A stretch of DNA of 64,000 nucleotides from Phialophora verrucosa (Eukaryota > Ascomycota > Eurotiomycetes > Chaetothyriales > Herpotrichiellaceae), in NCBI GenBank assembly GCA_002099365.1, contig MSED01000003.1:2356001-2420000 (forward strand), given 5' to 3'. The notes beneath the pieces are model-generated. The model was not told the origin of the DNA. It ran no database searches and saw only the letters and a program-made list of their open reading frames with translations. A program made the position numbers and the translations under genes. Below are positions 1 to 10,949 of this stretch, in pieces. How positions within the stretch are numbered: position 1 is the stretch's first letter; the number at the start of each line of letters is the position of its first letter.

Positions 1-907
1 AGAGCGATTGTCCCAGGCAAAACTTGATATTATTGCTTCCTTCTCTTCTGCCATTCGGCTGACGAGCACGCGATCCTCCCGCACAGAAGCAGGCGATCTC
101 GATTGGAAGACAGCAAATCCATACTTATACAGAAGTGGAAGGTGAGGTCTCGTAAGCGCAAGCAGCAATAGCCCAGCCCATTCATGGATTTCGCCGTCCT
201 CGGAAGCCCCGCCATCGTATAAATGACGGTCGCCGTAACCGAAAAGGCCCCTCCGAAGTATACTATGACTGCTATAGAAGGTAGCAAGAGCCAGGCAGTG
301 GGAGGTCGTGAAGGATTCATAACCTCCTGCCTCTCTGGGAGCGCGTGAAGCCCCGTTCCTGCAGGTGCCACGTTGCCGCAATCCTTCCTACGTTGCTAAC
401 CCGCTCAGGTAGGTAGCGGAGGACGTCGGACATCCCGTCCCAGTCGTTCCAGATATGCACCCACCATGTGCCGCCGCTGTGCCACTGTGACCGACCTTCC
501 CTCAATGATGGCTGCACAGTAGTCGCCTGGACGTCCGATAGCATTGTCATGGTGGCTGATCGGGCACGCCGTGGCCACTGTATCTCTCCAGGTGCGCGGT
601 CTACATCTGAGCACGCATCTTCTCTCCATTCTTTCCTGATGTGAGCCTGATGACCGAGTACGGCTTCATCGCCAGGGTTATACTCCAAAGCTGGATTACG
701 TTCCCCGGCCAGCGGATTCGATCATCCCCGGCTCAACAGGGTGGGGAATTGCTGAACACGGCCAAGTCCCTGCAGAAGAGCATCCGATTCTGTGAGGACG
801 AGAGGTTACCGGGATCGACGCCAGCCAGCATTTTGATTTAGGCTGCAACCTTGACCATATGCACTGCAATTGTGTGTTGATATTCGCGGTTCAAGGACGC
901 ACTTCAA
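1..907. other. Left edge, no recognised gene
   Basis: Several short overlapping open frames lie on the minus strand, the longest 123 codons (317-688), and one 66-codon frame lies on the plus strand (641-841). None shows a domain, signal peptide or conserved motif that I recognise. The minus frames could be the 3' part of a gene that starts outside the window, but nothing supports this. I see no tRNA or long repeat here. Confidence 0.4.
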
Positions 908-1987
908 TCAGCCGCGTTGTCGGGTCTCGTCAGCAAGTCCCAAGCCATCCTTTTCCCTAGGTGTTGTGGTGTGCGCAAGGTTCTCATCCTCCCATATCTC
1001 GCGTTCCAGATCTTTCAGACTGTATGGCTTGATATTTGGATCTTTTGGTGGATCTGGGATCAGGAATTTGCCGATGGGCTCGCCGAATATTCTCGTCAAC
1101 CAGGTTTGTCGAGCTTTTCTATCTTCGTTCATCGAAACAGAGTACTTGAACAGATCTTCGGCATACAGGTCTGTCAGCCTGGCTTCTTGCAGAGCTGCTC
1201 GTGCGGCTAATTCTCGTTCATGTGGAGGATAATCGTGGAGCGGCTTCTTCATCTTGTCCTCCATGGCCTTGGGCAGAGCCATTTGCTCGATCGTTGGCGC
1301 AGGCCGGTTGGGGTTGAAGAGGGATGAGAGAGGTGGAATGGGCTGGTCATTGCGCTTTGCGTCTTCCACCTCGGCTTCGTAGTCCATCATCCGGTGGTAC
1401 AGTTTGTCTGCATGCATCTGTATTTTCTCTTCGTCTTCAGCGGAGCTCGTCGAGCTTGTCATGTATCCCAATGCCTGCAGGAACTTGGCTTGCAGCTGGT
1501 AGCAGCGGTTGAAGGCTTTGGTCTCCTCATGACACATGGTCATTCTTCCACGCACCCTGCTGGATAGGTTGCCGCCTCTGAAGCATATCTGTTGCATGTC
1601 CTCCTCAAAAGCGCAGTTCTCCAACGCGGCTTTGTGTATAGATTGATTTCTTTCCTTCCTTGCGGAGAGGACTCTTTCTACCGGGGTAGAAGTCGCCGCA
1701 GCGATGTCATCTTGCGGGACATAGGACTTCCAAATGTGCTTGTATCGGCCGTCTTGAAACAGGGACTCCTTAGGCAGCGGTTTGTCCTCGGGGGACAGAC
1801 TTGGGTCTGCAACTGCTGCTGATGGTTTTGGGGTCGGATCAAACTTCTCTTGAGGCTTCGGCTGTTCGACGGGAGGGTCTGCAGGCACATACGGCCGTGG
1901 TTGTTGCTCCTTCAAGAATTGCTTCAAGTCATCGTCAAGCGCCTTCGCAGGATCATCTTGACTATTCTTCCCCCAAAACCAGCCCAT
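908..1987 (-). CDS. Twin CX9C (CHCH-like) conserved protein
   Basis: A single-exon gene of 359 aa. The frame extends 43 codons upstream to 2116, but I start at 1987 because the protein then begins MGWFWGK, which I recall as the usual start of this conserved fungal protein. The N-terminal third is rich in Pro, Lys and acidic residues. The central part holds two pairs of cysteines, each separated by nine residues (C125/C135 and C152/C162). This is the twin CX9C pattern of CHCH proteins, many of which enter the mitochondrial intermembrane space through Mia40. The C-terminal half is charged and probably helical. At 359 aa it is much longer than classical CHCH proteins (about 70 to 150 aa), so the motif sits inside a larger protein. 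The motif and frame are seen; a mitochondrial location is inferred. No specific function is known to me. Confidence 0.8.
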   Translation of the reverse strand: MGWFWGKNSQDDPAKALDDDLKQFLKEQQPRPYVPADPPVEQPKPQEKFDPTPKPSAAVADPSLSPEDKPLPKESLFQDGRYKHIWKSYVPQDDIAAATSTPVERVLSARKERNQSIHKAALENCAFEEDMQQICFRGGNLSSRVRGRMTMCHEETKAFNRCYQLQAKFLQALGYMTSSTSSAEDEEKIQMHADKLYHRMMDYEAEVEDAKRNDQPIPPLSSLFNPNRPAPTIEQMALPKAMEDKMKKPLHDYPPHERELAARAALQEARLTDLYAEDLFKYSVSMNEDRKARQTWLTRIFGEPIGKFLIPDPPKDPNIKPYSLKDLEREIWEDENLAHTTTPREKDGLGLADETRQRG

Positions 1988-3796
1988 GGCCTCCAGTACG
2001 TGAGTTTTGTGGACTAGCTTCGCGACAACAACGGACTCATGGTGCGACCGGCTCAGAAGCCTCACGATACGCAATGCTCGAGATTCATCCGAGATCAAGA
2101 AATGTTTCGAGAACATCTCCGCAGCTCAATGCTAAGCGATGGAACGCGGCTCATCCCGAATCGGGCTAAGAGCGATGCCGCCCTGTAGTCACCGTGTCAC
2201 CCCAGGTGCGAGCGAGTCATACCTTTTGCCTCTTCGGCTACTCTGCCTTTGCAAGCACATAAAATACCCATGCCAAAGCGGCGGTGCTACACGCGTTGAG
2301 GCTGGCCTGCCTGAGGTGACTTTATCATCCAGAAGATGTAGAGAGATTAGGTGTGAATACTACTACGAAAAATCTGGCAGGCTACCATCACACAGGGAAA
2401 GTAGAGGTTGGCTCGTGCCTGCATTCAGAATCATTTCGGTGCTCCGATTGCGGATATTAACGGGGAGAATTTCGGCATGGTGAGAGGCGACGCCTTGACT
2501 CCCAAGGTGAGAAGCATAGGAATGAATGGAACGAACAGGCTTCTGAAGGAGGCATGGGCCTTTGCACCAGATGCTACCCGAATTTAAGTAGCGTACGTTC
2601 AATCAAATCCGCTGAATGCAAGAAGAAGTTTGTCTCGGCGGAGATGGTGAAATCGACTGTTACATGTCAGATGCGTTACACTCGGCACCGTACGCTCGGC
2701 GACGAGGTCATTCTTCCTCAGAGGTTGAGGGCCCAAGCAGGCCGCGGGACGGTTCGCCCGTTCAATGTCAGGTGTCTTGCGCATTGAGACCATGTGCAGA
2801 GGTTCTGGACTGGAGACATTCCTCCTTTGTCTTCATTCTGAAGTCCTTCTCTGCCTTTCCCATCCTACACCACTAGAGGTAGTCGATTGGTGAAGTTGGA
2901 AGCGTTATTGTTCCACAGTCTCTACAGATGTGCTCCAGCCCACTTGTTCCAGCTGGCTGAGTAGACGCTCAAACACGAGATTGTTGGATTGATGGCATAA
3001 TTTGCGGTAGATGCTTGCGGAATAAATGCACTTGATTCTTCCATTTCCTGTTCATTATCTCTGGTGCTTCCAAAGACAGTCTGAAACGGTGAGTATAAAA
3101 CTAATATTGAAGGTGCAACTCTGCAGCTTAGTGGGATGGAAAAGTAATCGAAAAGATCCTGAGTTTTGTGTGTCAAGAATATCTTGTAGGCTGAAGCTAC
3201 CAATAAAATCGTGAAGGTGCCAAATAACCGCTCGGTGATTTCGTGTGGCGCCGTACGAGTATGTCGCTGGCAAAAATATAGAGGTCGCTTCACCAGAAAA
3301 AAAAAGTTGTTTGTCTCTCGAACCGGAATCGAGCTGAGTCTATTAGCAGATGTTGCAACTATAGATCGAAATCATCGCATACCCGGTGACCTTTCGGTAA
3401 CAATCTAAGCAATTACAGCCGAACGTGATAGCCAACCTAAACATGTGTTAATGCATATTATTTGTGACACCTGTGGTCGAAACTCACTACACCATCGAGA
3501 GTTTGATTGCCTTGGATAGACAATGATGATTTTGGGCTGATTGTTGGCCACATCTCCGCGTTTTTTACTTATATCTATCCCATAATTTTACGGCTAGCCT
3601 CGAAAAGCCAGGTCAGCTTGGCGCAAGCCCTGCTTCAACTGCCAAGGCAGAATCCCTGCCTCACTCGGTCGCGTTCCCCTCACTCGACGCGTCTATTCAA
3701 TTGGACTTCATCTCGCAATGCCTTGACACATTCTACTGGCTGATGTTTTCTATCGCGTGACATTTTGACGACTTTTCATGAGTCGTACTGATGGTC
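1988..3796. other. Intergenic region between divergent genes
   Basis: About 1.8 kb separates the CX9C gene (minus) from the Ame1-type gene (plus), so both promoters should lie here. Short open frames occur on both strands, but they overlap each other and have no recognisable domains. The stretch from about 3000 to 3560 is more AT-rich than its surroundings. I see no tRNA or clear repeat. Confidence 0.5.
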
Positions 3797-5720
3797 ATGG
3801 CTGCGCCTACTCGAGAGGATCGGGCGCTGATGCGCGTCCGTGGTGCTGGGTTTGTTTACGTTGATCAGATGTGGTTGGATTGAAGCTGATGATGGCAGAT
3901 CGCGCAAGCCTCCGACAGTTGACTTTGGTTTCAATTTCGCTTTTGGGAACAACAAGCAGGGACGACAACAGATACCCACGCCAGCACGATCTCTTCGCTC
4001 GAACACCAAAACCCCGCAATCAAGGCGAGCGTCTTCGAGACAATCATCTAAAACACCGGCTAGCCGCAGCCGCAAATCACCTGCAGCGAGGTCTACTAGG
4101 CAGAGTTCCGTCACGCTCGACAAGACGGAAGGCGCTCAGGTGGTAGCAGTGTCTACACAACCGGAGGATAGCGTACGGTCGAGCAAGAGAAGGAAAATCA
4201 CGCCCGAGCTTGCGCCTCCCAACCAAACTATATCAGTTAAGATACCAAGGTCAATACCCTCGACTCGAGCATCGGGAAGAACAACTGCTAGCAGGATCTT
4301 TACTATTGCCGAAGATGAGGACGCGCCGCAGATTAACAATCCAACCCTGGATGAGGAAGCGCGGGAGCAGCAACGGCAGATCTCCCCTCTCTTTGTACCC
4401 CAGCCCGAGCAACAGAAGGAGAACGAGACGCACAAAGATGTAGGGTCGAAATCGACCCCCCAAGAATCCATTTGGCAGACAACAAAAAGTGGTCGCATCT
4501 TGCTGGACCCTACCACTTTGCCCGAAGATATTACCGAGGAAAATGTAGAGGCCCCCCCATCGGAATATGGGGCAACGCTTCCCTCAGTTTCCGAAAGTCC
4601 ATTGTTACATGTTTCGAAAGCACCAAGTATTCCAAAGCGGAACAAGCCGCGAAGGCGGCAGACTTTGACACTCGACAAGAGGAGGGGCCGTTCATCCACG
4701 CCGGCTCAATCGACGGTTGCTTCCCGACAGACCTCGATCGCTAATCTTTCCTCTCGGGCTCCATCAGAAGTACCAACATCGTCATCCATTCTGCCGCTGG
4801 CGGATCGAATCAGCAAGTATAGCAAACTTGCATGCAAAGTGAGAAGGCACAAAGTGCAAACTCCGGCCACAGAACGCGAAGAAAGTCCCAAAGAGGCAGA
4901 GAATGAGGAGGAGGATGGTTCCTATGTCGAGGAGAGTGAGCCGGAGCCCGAAACGCCCGCGGTAAGCAAAAGGGCCAGCAGGCAGCCTCGGAAACATGGC
5001 TCCCGTAGTAGATCCGCAGAAGTGCCTGATGGCAAGAAGGGCAGGGCGACTTTTCCAATTCTGACCCACAGGCTCACGAACGTCTCGACACTGCCGACGA
5101 TCAATGAGCAGGATGAGGAGGGGTTTCCTGGAGACATCTCTCTCGACTCTACAGCCGCACGCTCTCAGCCCAATGCGGTAGACGTACTAGCCCAAATCTG
5201 CCGCGAGACAATCTCAAACATGATTCAGCGAGTCACCACCGGATCAACCCAGACTCTCTCGAAAGCCACAGCAAGGAATAAACGGACAGCACTTGAGGCG
5301 TTCGCAAAAGACCTTGACGATGAACTTTTCGCCATGTCAGAAGCCGTCGAGAATCGCACCAATCTAGAAGCTCGCGTGCGGAAAAGCAAACGAGAGAAAG
5401 CAGCCCTGCAAAGTGAGTATCTTGAACTCCGTCGCGAGCGAGAGCAAATCACTCTGAGATGCGACGCCGTTAGACGACAGCACTGGGAGAGCGAAGAGGA
5501 GTCAAGACGGAAGTGGACGCTCAGCGAAGCTGCTCGGCGCGTGGAGCAGGAGTTGGAGAGAAACGAGGCAGACGAAGACGAGGGATTGGATTTCTTGCTG
5601 CGCAGTGTGACCGAGTCAGTCAGCAGCGCTTCTGGTCAAGGTGGAATTCTGGATAAGATCAAGTCATTCAATGCGCAGTTGGAACACATGGCGCTCGTTT
5701 TGGAAGGAAGGGGTAGCTGA
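3797..5720 (+). CDS. AME1: Inner kinetochore subunit Ame1 / CENP-U family
   Basis: Two exons, 3797-3849 and 3899-5720, give 624 aa. The 49 nt intron is inferred because the short upstream exon encodes a basic start (MAAPTREDRALMRVRGAG) that joins in frame to SRKPPTVDFGFNF. An R-G-A-G motif followed by F-G-F is, as I recall, typical of the N terminus of fungal Ame1 proteins. Residues 20-400 are low-complexity and rich in Ser, Pro, Lys and Arg. The conserved part lies near 403-455 and includes FPILTHRL and VDVLAQICRET. A charged coiled coil follows at about 478-590. Ame1 is part of the COMA/CCAN complex that links centromeric nucleosomes to the outer kinetochore. The assignment rests on motif recall, so a different coiled-coil nuclear protein remains possible. 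The start and intron fit well because the alternative in-frame ATG (3840) lies inside the intron. Confidence 0.8.
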
Positions 5721-6115
5721 TCCATGAGCCAGGGTATTTCTTGAATTCCTTCTGGAAGCCGATACCAGGGATGAGTTATTGACAGTGGTTGGATTGCATG
5801 GCGGATAGGAAAACATGACTGAATACGATGCCAACGACAAAGTAATGGACATGAACATGTACACTATTCAACAGAGGCTGCAATATGTGTAGAATTGAAG
5901 ATACTACTGAAAGAGGTGATCTTTGTTGTAAGGAACTGGTAACAGTGCTGGGTGGCCGCCGAGGAGAAGCTCCAGTGATTGGCTCGCTGGGTGGATATAC
6001 GATGAAGCGGACGGGCTCCATACAAGTGGCTGTCCCATGCGCGCATCATCTCGAATCGAAGCTTGGATGTTCCCTCGCTGTCGCTTCAATCAACACCACA
6101 GCGAACACCCACGCC
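5721..6115. other. Short intergenic region, Ame1 to Big1
   Basis: About 395 bp hold the 3' end of the Ame1-type gene and the promoter and leader of Big1. I see no further gene. Confidence 0.5.
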
Positions 6116-7194
6116 ATGCGTTTCCTCGGTCTTTGCGCATTGGCGCTGGCCGCCGAACGCGCTCACTGTTACCTCGACACGGCGCCATTCTTCATGTTCT
6201 CGACCTCTGAGTATGCGCTTCCGAGCTACGATGCTAGGCACACTCCCCACTGACCATGTTCCTCATAGACTCCTAACGACAACCTCCCACATTCAGTCCG
6301 CATCCCTTCTGTCATCTGACGTGGCATTGTCACTCTCCTCGTGTCCTTCAGAATACTACATCCTCGTATTACAGCAAGGTGTCTCCCTCCAAGACTACTC
6401 CAACTCGAAGAAATCAACACCATGGCTCTCCAAAGCACTGTCACCGTCCCCGGCCGCGGAATCAGGCATTCGAAGTAGCTTGACTGTGCCCGATGTACTC
6501 GGTCCGCTGGATTCCTCGGCGTGGGTTGATGTGCTCGGGGCGAAATGCGGAGTCTCAAAAACAACAATTATCTCGAAACACGGCGGGATCCCCACGAACG
6601 ACTTGACGACCTCGCCGCAGCTGATACAGCTCAATCTTCCTGCTCCTTCATCAGAGATGAGAGCAAGCGACATCTCGGCGAATGATGCCTTTCTGGCGTC
6701 TCTGATCGATCTGCTCCCCAAGCAGAACTATACGGTTTTGTATACGACAACCCGCTCCGCAGACGGAATGGTGGTCGCCCAGGGAAAAGAGCCTCTTGAA
6801 TATGACATGGAATCGCAGCTACAAGAGAGCCTTCACCTGGATCTCAAGCGAGATCTTGGCGTGCATGCCTCGGCAAACCAGACGGGCAATAACCAGACTA
6901 TGATTGAGGGGCCTTTGTTTGACAAGTACCAGTTTTTGACCCCCGGTACGTATCTAGCATTTTCGTGGTCCGACTATACAATAGGCACTATGGTCCCTAC
7001 GCAGCCTCCTACTCTTCCCTGTGTGTATTATGCCGATGCTGACGTCAACTCGTTCTGCAGGAATCTTCATGGGCTTTCTCGTCGGCTTCCTCCTCCTATC
7101 GATGCTATATGTCGCCATTTCCGCCGTGGCAAGTCTCCAAGTCACATACGCGGCATTCGATAAAGAACAGGGCCAACTCGCCGGGAAGAAGTAG
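6116..7194 (+). CDS. BIG1: Big1 / V-ATPase accessory subunit Voa1-like, ER membrane protein
   Basis: Three exons, 6116-6210, 6269-6945 and 7061-7194, encode 301 aa. Residues 1-18 form a signal peptide ending before YLDTAPFFMFSTSE, a segment characteristic of fungal Big1. The lumenal domain follows and contains N-x-T/S sites. FDKYQFLTPG leads straight into one transmembrane helix at about 259-283, and the short cytosolic tail ends in AGKK. This type I topology with a C-terminal anchor and a KKxx-like tail matches Big1 and the Ac45/Voa1 V-ATPase accessory family. In yeast, Big1 is needed for cell-wall beta-1,6-glucan, and relatives help assemble the V-ATPase in the ER. Both introns have good GT ends and AG acceptors, with branch-like sequences upstream, and they restore a continuous frame exactly at conserved residues. 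A simple unspliced reading would lose the signal peptide and the anchor. Confidence 0.93.
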
Positions 7195-7979
7195 GTATGA
7201 GAAGACTCGATCCTTTGTTTAAAAGGTGGCTCGAAAGGGGCACACGGAGATAGGGATAGGAATAGACAGACTTGTGCGGAGTACAACGGGCGGCATCTCG
7301 TAAACAGATGGTTGCCTGCCCTTGCCCCAGCCCGATGCCACTATAGAGACGCAAGTGAAGATTCTTCGGCATGCATCCAGCCTAACTAGTCAACGTGAGC
7401 CTCTCGAGCAAGGTGCTGGTGGAGACGGAGCTGAAGAGCGCTGCATCCAATTAATCAAATGTATAGCTACCTATTAGTATTTCTTACTGCTGATGTGAAT
7501 TATATCCATGACAGACAGACCGGGGGCACGGAGGCCTCGTCGAGATGTCAAGGACGCTTACCGTTCATGGTCCCAAGAACACGCCTCTTTTTCCGCTTTC
7601 ATGATGGGACAGTCCTGCACGTCAGGGCCGGAGGTTACTTGCATGCAGATCGAATGAGAACATGTCTGGTTGGGTTGGGCTGGGTTTCGTTCAATTGCGC
7701 CTGCATTCCCACCGACTGTGCCGGGTCTGATTGAGTAGAATGTTATCAACTTCGGAGGCTGCCCTGCCTTCTATTTTCTGCCTTGCTGTTTGAGTAGCAC
7801 AGGACGGGCTCACGGGGTAACTTTGCATATGCCAAAGGGATAAGCCCGCTACCAGGGAAGTGCCTGCAGATCCGTCCACGTTGAGATTTCCTCCTTGTCA
7901 TCCCGGTTCATTCATTCAGGCTGCAATGATAGCCCACCCCAATCGAGCCAACGTACTCTCCGCCCAGCTGGGAGCAACG
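7195..7979. other. Convergent 3' intergenic region
   Basis: About 785 bp lie between the 3' ends of Big1 (plus) and the homoisocitrate dehydrogenase gene (minus). Only short frames without recognisable domains occur. The stretch presumably holds both 3' UTRs. Confidence 0.5.
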
Positions 7980-9244
7980 TTACAGCCTCTTGACTACATC
8001 CTCCAGCACCTCCTGAGTGCTTGCCTTGCCTCCCAGGTCTGGTGAGATAAACTTTCCCTCGCCTAAGGACTCGTCCACGGCCTTGTAGACCGCTTGAGCG
8101 GCCTCTGGCAAATCCAGAAACTCCAACATGACGCCCACACTGCGAATCGTGGCGATCGGGTTCGCAATACCCTTGCCCTCAATGTCGGGCGCAGACCCGT
8201 GACAGGGCTCCCCGATGACAATTCCCTCGCCGACGTTTGCCGAGGGCACGAGGCCCAAGGACCCAACCAGCGCGGCAGCCCCGTCGCTTAGCAGATCGCC
8301 GTACAGGTTGGGGGCGACGATCACGTCGTAATATTCCGGTTGCAGGAAGAGTTTGTACACCATGCTGTCGACGATCTGTTCCTCCACCCGCAAGGACGAG
8401 AACTTTTCTTGCGACAGCGCTTGCCGGGCCGTGGATCGGAAGAGGCCGTCTGTTTGGCTGAGGACGTTGGATTTATGGGTGATTGTGACCATGCCCTCTT
8501 TCCTGGAAGGGGAGGACTGCGATTGAGACTGGGAGCGCATCTTCTGCCGCCGCGTTGCGATTTCGCCGGCTATATTCGCGATGCGCCAGCTTGCTTTGGA
8601 ACTTATCCTCTTGATGGCTTCGGCGATCTCGCCGCCTTCACCGTCGCTGTACGTCCTCTCCTCTTTCACGTAGAGATCCTCTGTGTTTTCGCGCACGATG
8701 ACCAGGTCGATAGGATGCGGCGTGGGCGATTTAAAGGCGGGGGATGCCGTGGTCTTGCAGGGCCGGACGTTCGCGTAGAGGGACAGCTTCTTACGCAGCG
8801 CCACGATGGGGGATGTGTAGCCTGCGACTTTCGTCGTGGGGGAGCTCACCGCTCCGAATAATGCGCCGTCACATTCTTTCTGCAGCGTCTCGACCGTCTT
8901 ATCTGGTAGGGCGGTTCCTGTGCGCTTGAAGCATTCGAAGCCGGCATCGAGGTCGACGAAGGAGAAGTTCAGACCTAGGGAGGAGGGCAGAGCTTCGAGG
9001 ACTCGTTTGCCGGCCTACAGGGCGTCAGGACGTCAGGACGATAGCAGGTGGTCGCCTGAGGGGTATGGAACGCGATCTTAAAGGAGAGGGCTTTTGGATT
9101 CATGGGTACATACTGGAATCACCTCGCGGCCGATGCCATCCCCGGGAATGAGGCCTGTCGATCGGTTACTTTAGACCCAGCTTTGACAAGTACACACACA
9201 TAACGGCACACCCTACCTATACGTAACGTCCGACTAGCTGCCAT
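7980..9244 (-). CDS. LYS12: Homoisocitrate dehydrogenase (lysine biosynthesis)
   Basis: Three exons on the minus strand (9217-9244, 9114-9154, 7980-9014) give 367 aa. The enzyme oxidises and decarboxylates homoisocitrate to 2-oxoadipate with NAD+ in the fungal alpha-aminoadipate pathway. The start reads MAASRTLRIGLIPGDGIG, the nucleotide-binding start of the isopropylmalate/isocitrate dehydrogenase superfamily. IVRENTEDLYVKEE is the signature that separates homoisocitrate dehydrogenase from isopropylmalate dehydrogenase. APNLYGDLLSDGAA and CHGSAPDIEGKGIANP carry the metal and cofactor residues, and GGKASTQEVLEDVVKRL matches the end of yeast Lys12. Two features stand out: there is no N-terminal presequence, unlike yeast Lys12, and a Gln/Ser-rich insert of about 14 residues precedes VTITHKSNV. 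The two upstream introns (62 and 99 nt) are short, and all three exons are needed for the conserved N terminus. Confidence 0.96.
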
Positions 9245-9919
9245 GGTGTTGTGTCCGGCGAGTGCCTTGAAGGAAGAACCACGCCTACGCTTTCAAAGCT
9301 GTCTGGAGAAATTCTGGCGCTCGGCCTCCGATTGCGGAGGGTGGATCCAGCCCTAAGCTTCTGTGCCTGGAGGCTAACCCGAAGAGACGGGACCGACATG
9401 CTTGTCAGCCTCATCACTGCGAGTCTTCGATTTCACATATTGACGCGAGTGTGCCCCAAGACGTTCTCGGTCTAGGGATGTTCGAGGAGACATCCTAGCA
9501 ACTCCTGTCGTCCACCGTTTGTGAACCCCTAGTAAACTTCACCAGCCACCGCCTCGACAAACGATACGCTACTCCTGTCAATCAGGCAAGCAATGCTCTC
9601 GCTAGGAGCGGTTCTAGACCCCACCTCAACACCCACGCTCAATACCTGCCTGTCAAATGCTGTGTCCGGCACAGCCTGACCCAGTCAATTGAAATTCAGC
9701 TCCTGCCAGAGCACTGATTCAGTCTGGGGTAAAGTGACTCTGTCCCTTCAAGCCAGATTCGGCGGTGATCTGGTAGATCAAATCTTAGGCTTTATGCTTG
9801 AAGCCTTGAGTGCATGGGAACAAAAACAATGATGAGGCTGTCGTGTGTCCTTGGCGCCTTGGTATGACTTCTCCCGCTCTTGAAGGGGCGCTAGCAAACA
9901 CAGCCCGCGACGTGTGAAA
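9245..9919. other. Intergenic region left of the transposable element
   Basis: This holds the upstream region of the homoisocitrate dehydrogenase gene and then about 600 bp without a credible gene. A 14 bp string (GGGGCGCTAGCAAA) occurs near 9885-9898, just outside the element, and again inside its right part near 10445-10458. This may mark an older insertion or rearrangement. Confidence 0.45.
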
Positions 9920-9979
9920 CGGCTGCCGTTAATCCGTGTCATCGGCGCGTGTATTCCGTACTCCGGATTATCGTTATTC
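9920..9979 (+). repeat. Left terminal inverted repeat
   Basis: Sixty bases starting CGGCTGCCGTTAATCCG. They match the reverse complement of 10483-10542 except at one position near the inner end. The 7 bp TGTGAAA lies immediately outside. Confidence 0.85.
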
Positions 9980-10482
9980 CGTACAAATCCCTATTAGTCC
10001 GTGTAAACAAGCCCACATTTTATGCAACACCCATTATTCCGTATAATAATTGACGCCACTACACCCACCAATACAGCTTTATTAATCCGTATAACCAGCT
10101 GCGCTGTCATATGCACCCAGAACCACTCATGTACACGGTAGGTAACCCGAACAACGCGATACCCGGTCCACAAGGTAGGCTAACTGAGAAGCGTCATATT
10201 GGGGAGGACATACTCGGCCACCAGCTAACCTCACAGTCAAGAGGGGTCTGAAGCGCAGGGCGCCGCCAGAAGATGAAGCATAGTACTAGTCATATGTAAT
10301 CACAATGCAACTTGATCTGTTCCGACTTATTTTACTGTCTCCGGCGCCGTTAAGAGGGTCATACATTACATGCATTACATTTACCTCCCTCGCCTGCAAA
10401 GATGATTATACGGACTAACAGATCATATATGGCAACTGTACCGGGGGCGCTAGCAAATCTGGCCAATAGGAGCGTTTATACT

Positions 10483-10542
10483 GAATAACGAAAATCCGGA
10501 GTACGGAATACACGCGCCGATGACACGGATTAACGGCAGCCG
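10483..10542 (-). repeat. Right terminal inverted repeat
   Basis: Reverse complement of the left repeat, ending CGGATTAACGGCAGCCG. It is followed directly by the second TGTGAAA copy at 10543-10549. Confidence 0.85.
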
Positions 10543-10949
10543 TGTGAAACCTTCACAATCAGGATCCACGGCACGGGAGACCAACGTATAGAAAAGATCA
10601 CGAAATCATGCGACCCGTCCCGCCCTCGATCGCTTAGCTTCGACCGTCCCCAATCTACATAGCCCCGGTGTGTGATTGTGGATGTCCCCAAAGTACAAAT
10701 GGAACAGTTGAGCCGCAGAATGCAAACCCTCCACTCTGTACGCGCTGCAGCTTCAGTACCTACAAAAAGTCGCCAATCGCCGCCAGGCTGCCTTTCTAGT
10801 TTGATACTGGTTCAGCTGGAATTGGCAATGTCCCTGGGCTATGGCTCACCAAAAGGGTTCCGCAACTCGTGAATACGCACAGGAGTTGGCGTCATGTAAG
10901 CTGGTGGGCACGAGACGCAGTGCTAAGTCTGGCGCACTTGAACAGGGAA

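Larger units (their letters stand above)
9920..10542. mobile_element. Non-autonomous DNA transposon (MITE-like), 60 bp TIRs
   Basis: A 623 bp segment is bounded by inverted repeats of 60 bp (9920-9979 and 10483-10542) that differ at one position. It is flanked on both sides by the same 7 bp, TGTGAAA (9913-9919 and 10543-10549), which fits a target-site duplication. The interior has no open frame worth calling. Short degenerate copies of ATTATTCCGTAT recur inside the left part (near 9953, 9972, 9995, 10032 and 10083), as expected of subterminal transposase-binding sites. The structure is that of a cut-and-paste element without a transposase. The family is not assigned: the long TIRs recall Mutator-like elements, but a 7 bp duplication is not typical of them. 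The ends could also be read one base outward, giving a 5 bp duplication (GTGAA). Confidence 0.82.

Noticed and set aside
2922..3293. 123-codon minus frame
   Set aside because: AT-rich, and overlaps other frames on both strands. No motif or start context.
3280..3330. Possible B-box-like GGTTCGA on the minus strand
   Set aside because: The word is not followed by the required CC, and no acceptor stem pairs around it, so no tRNA is called.
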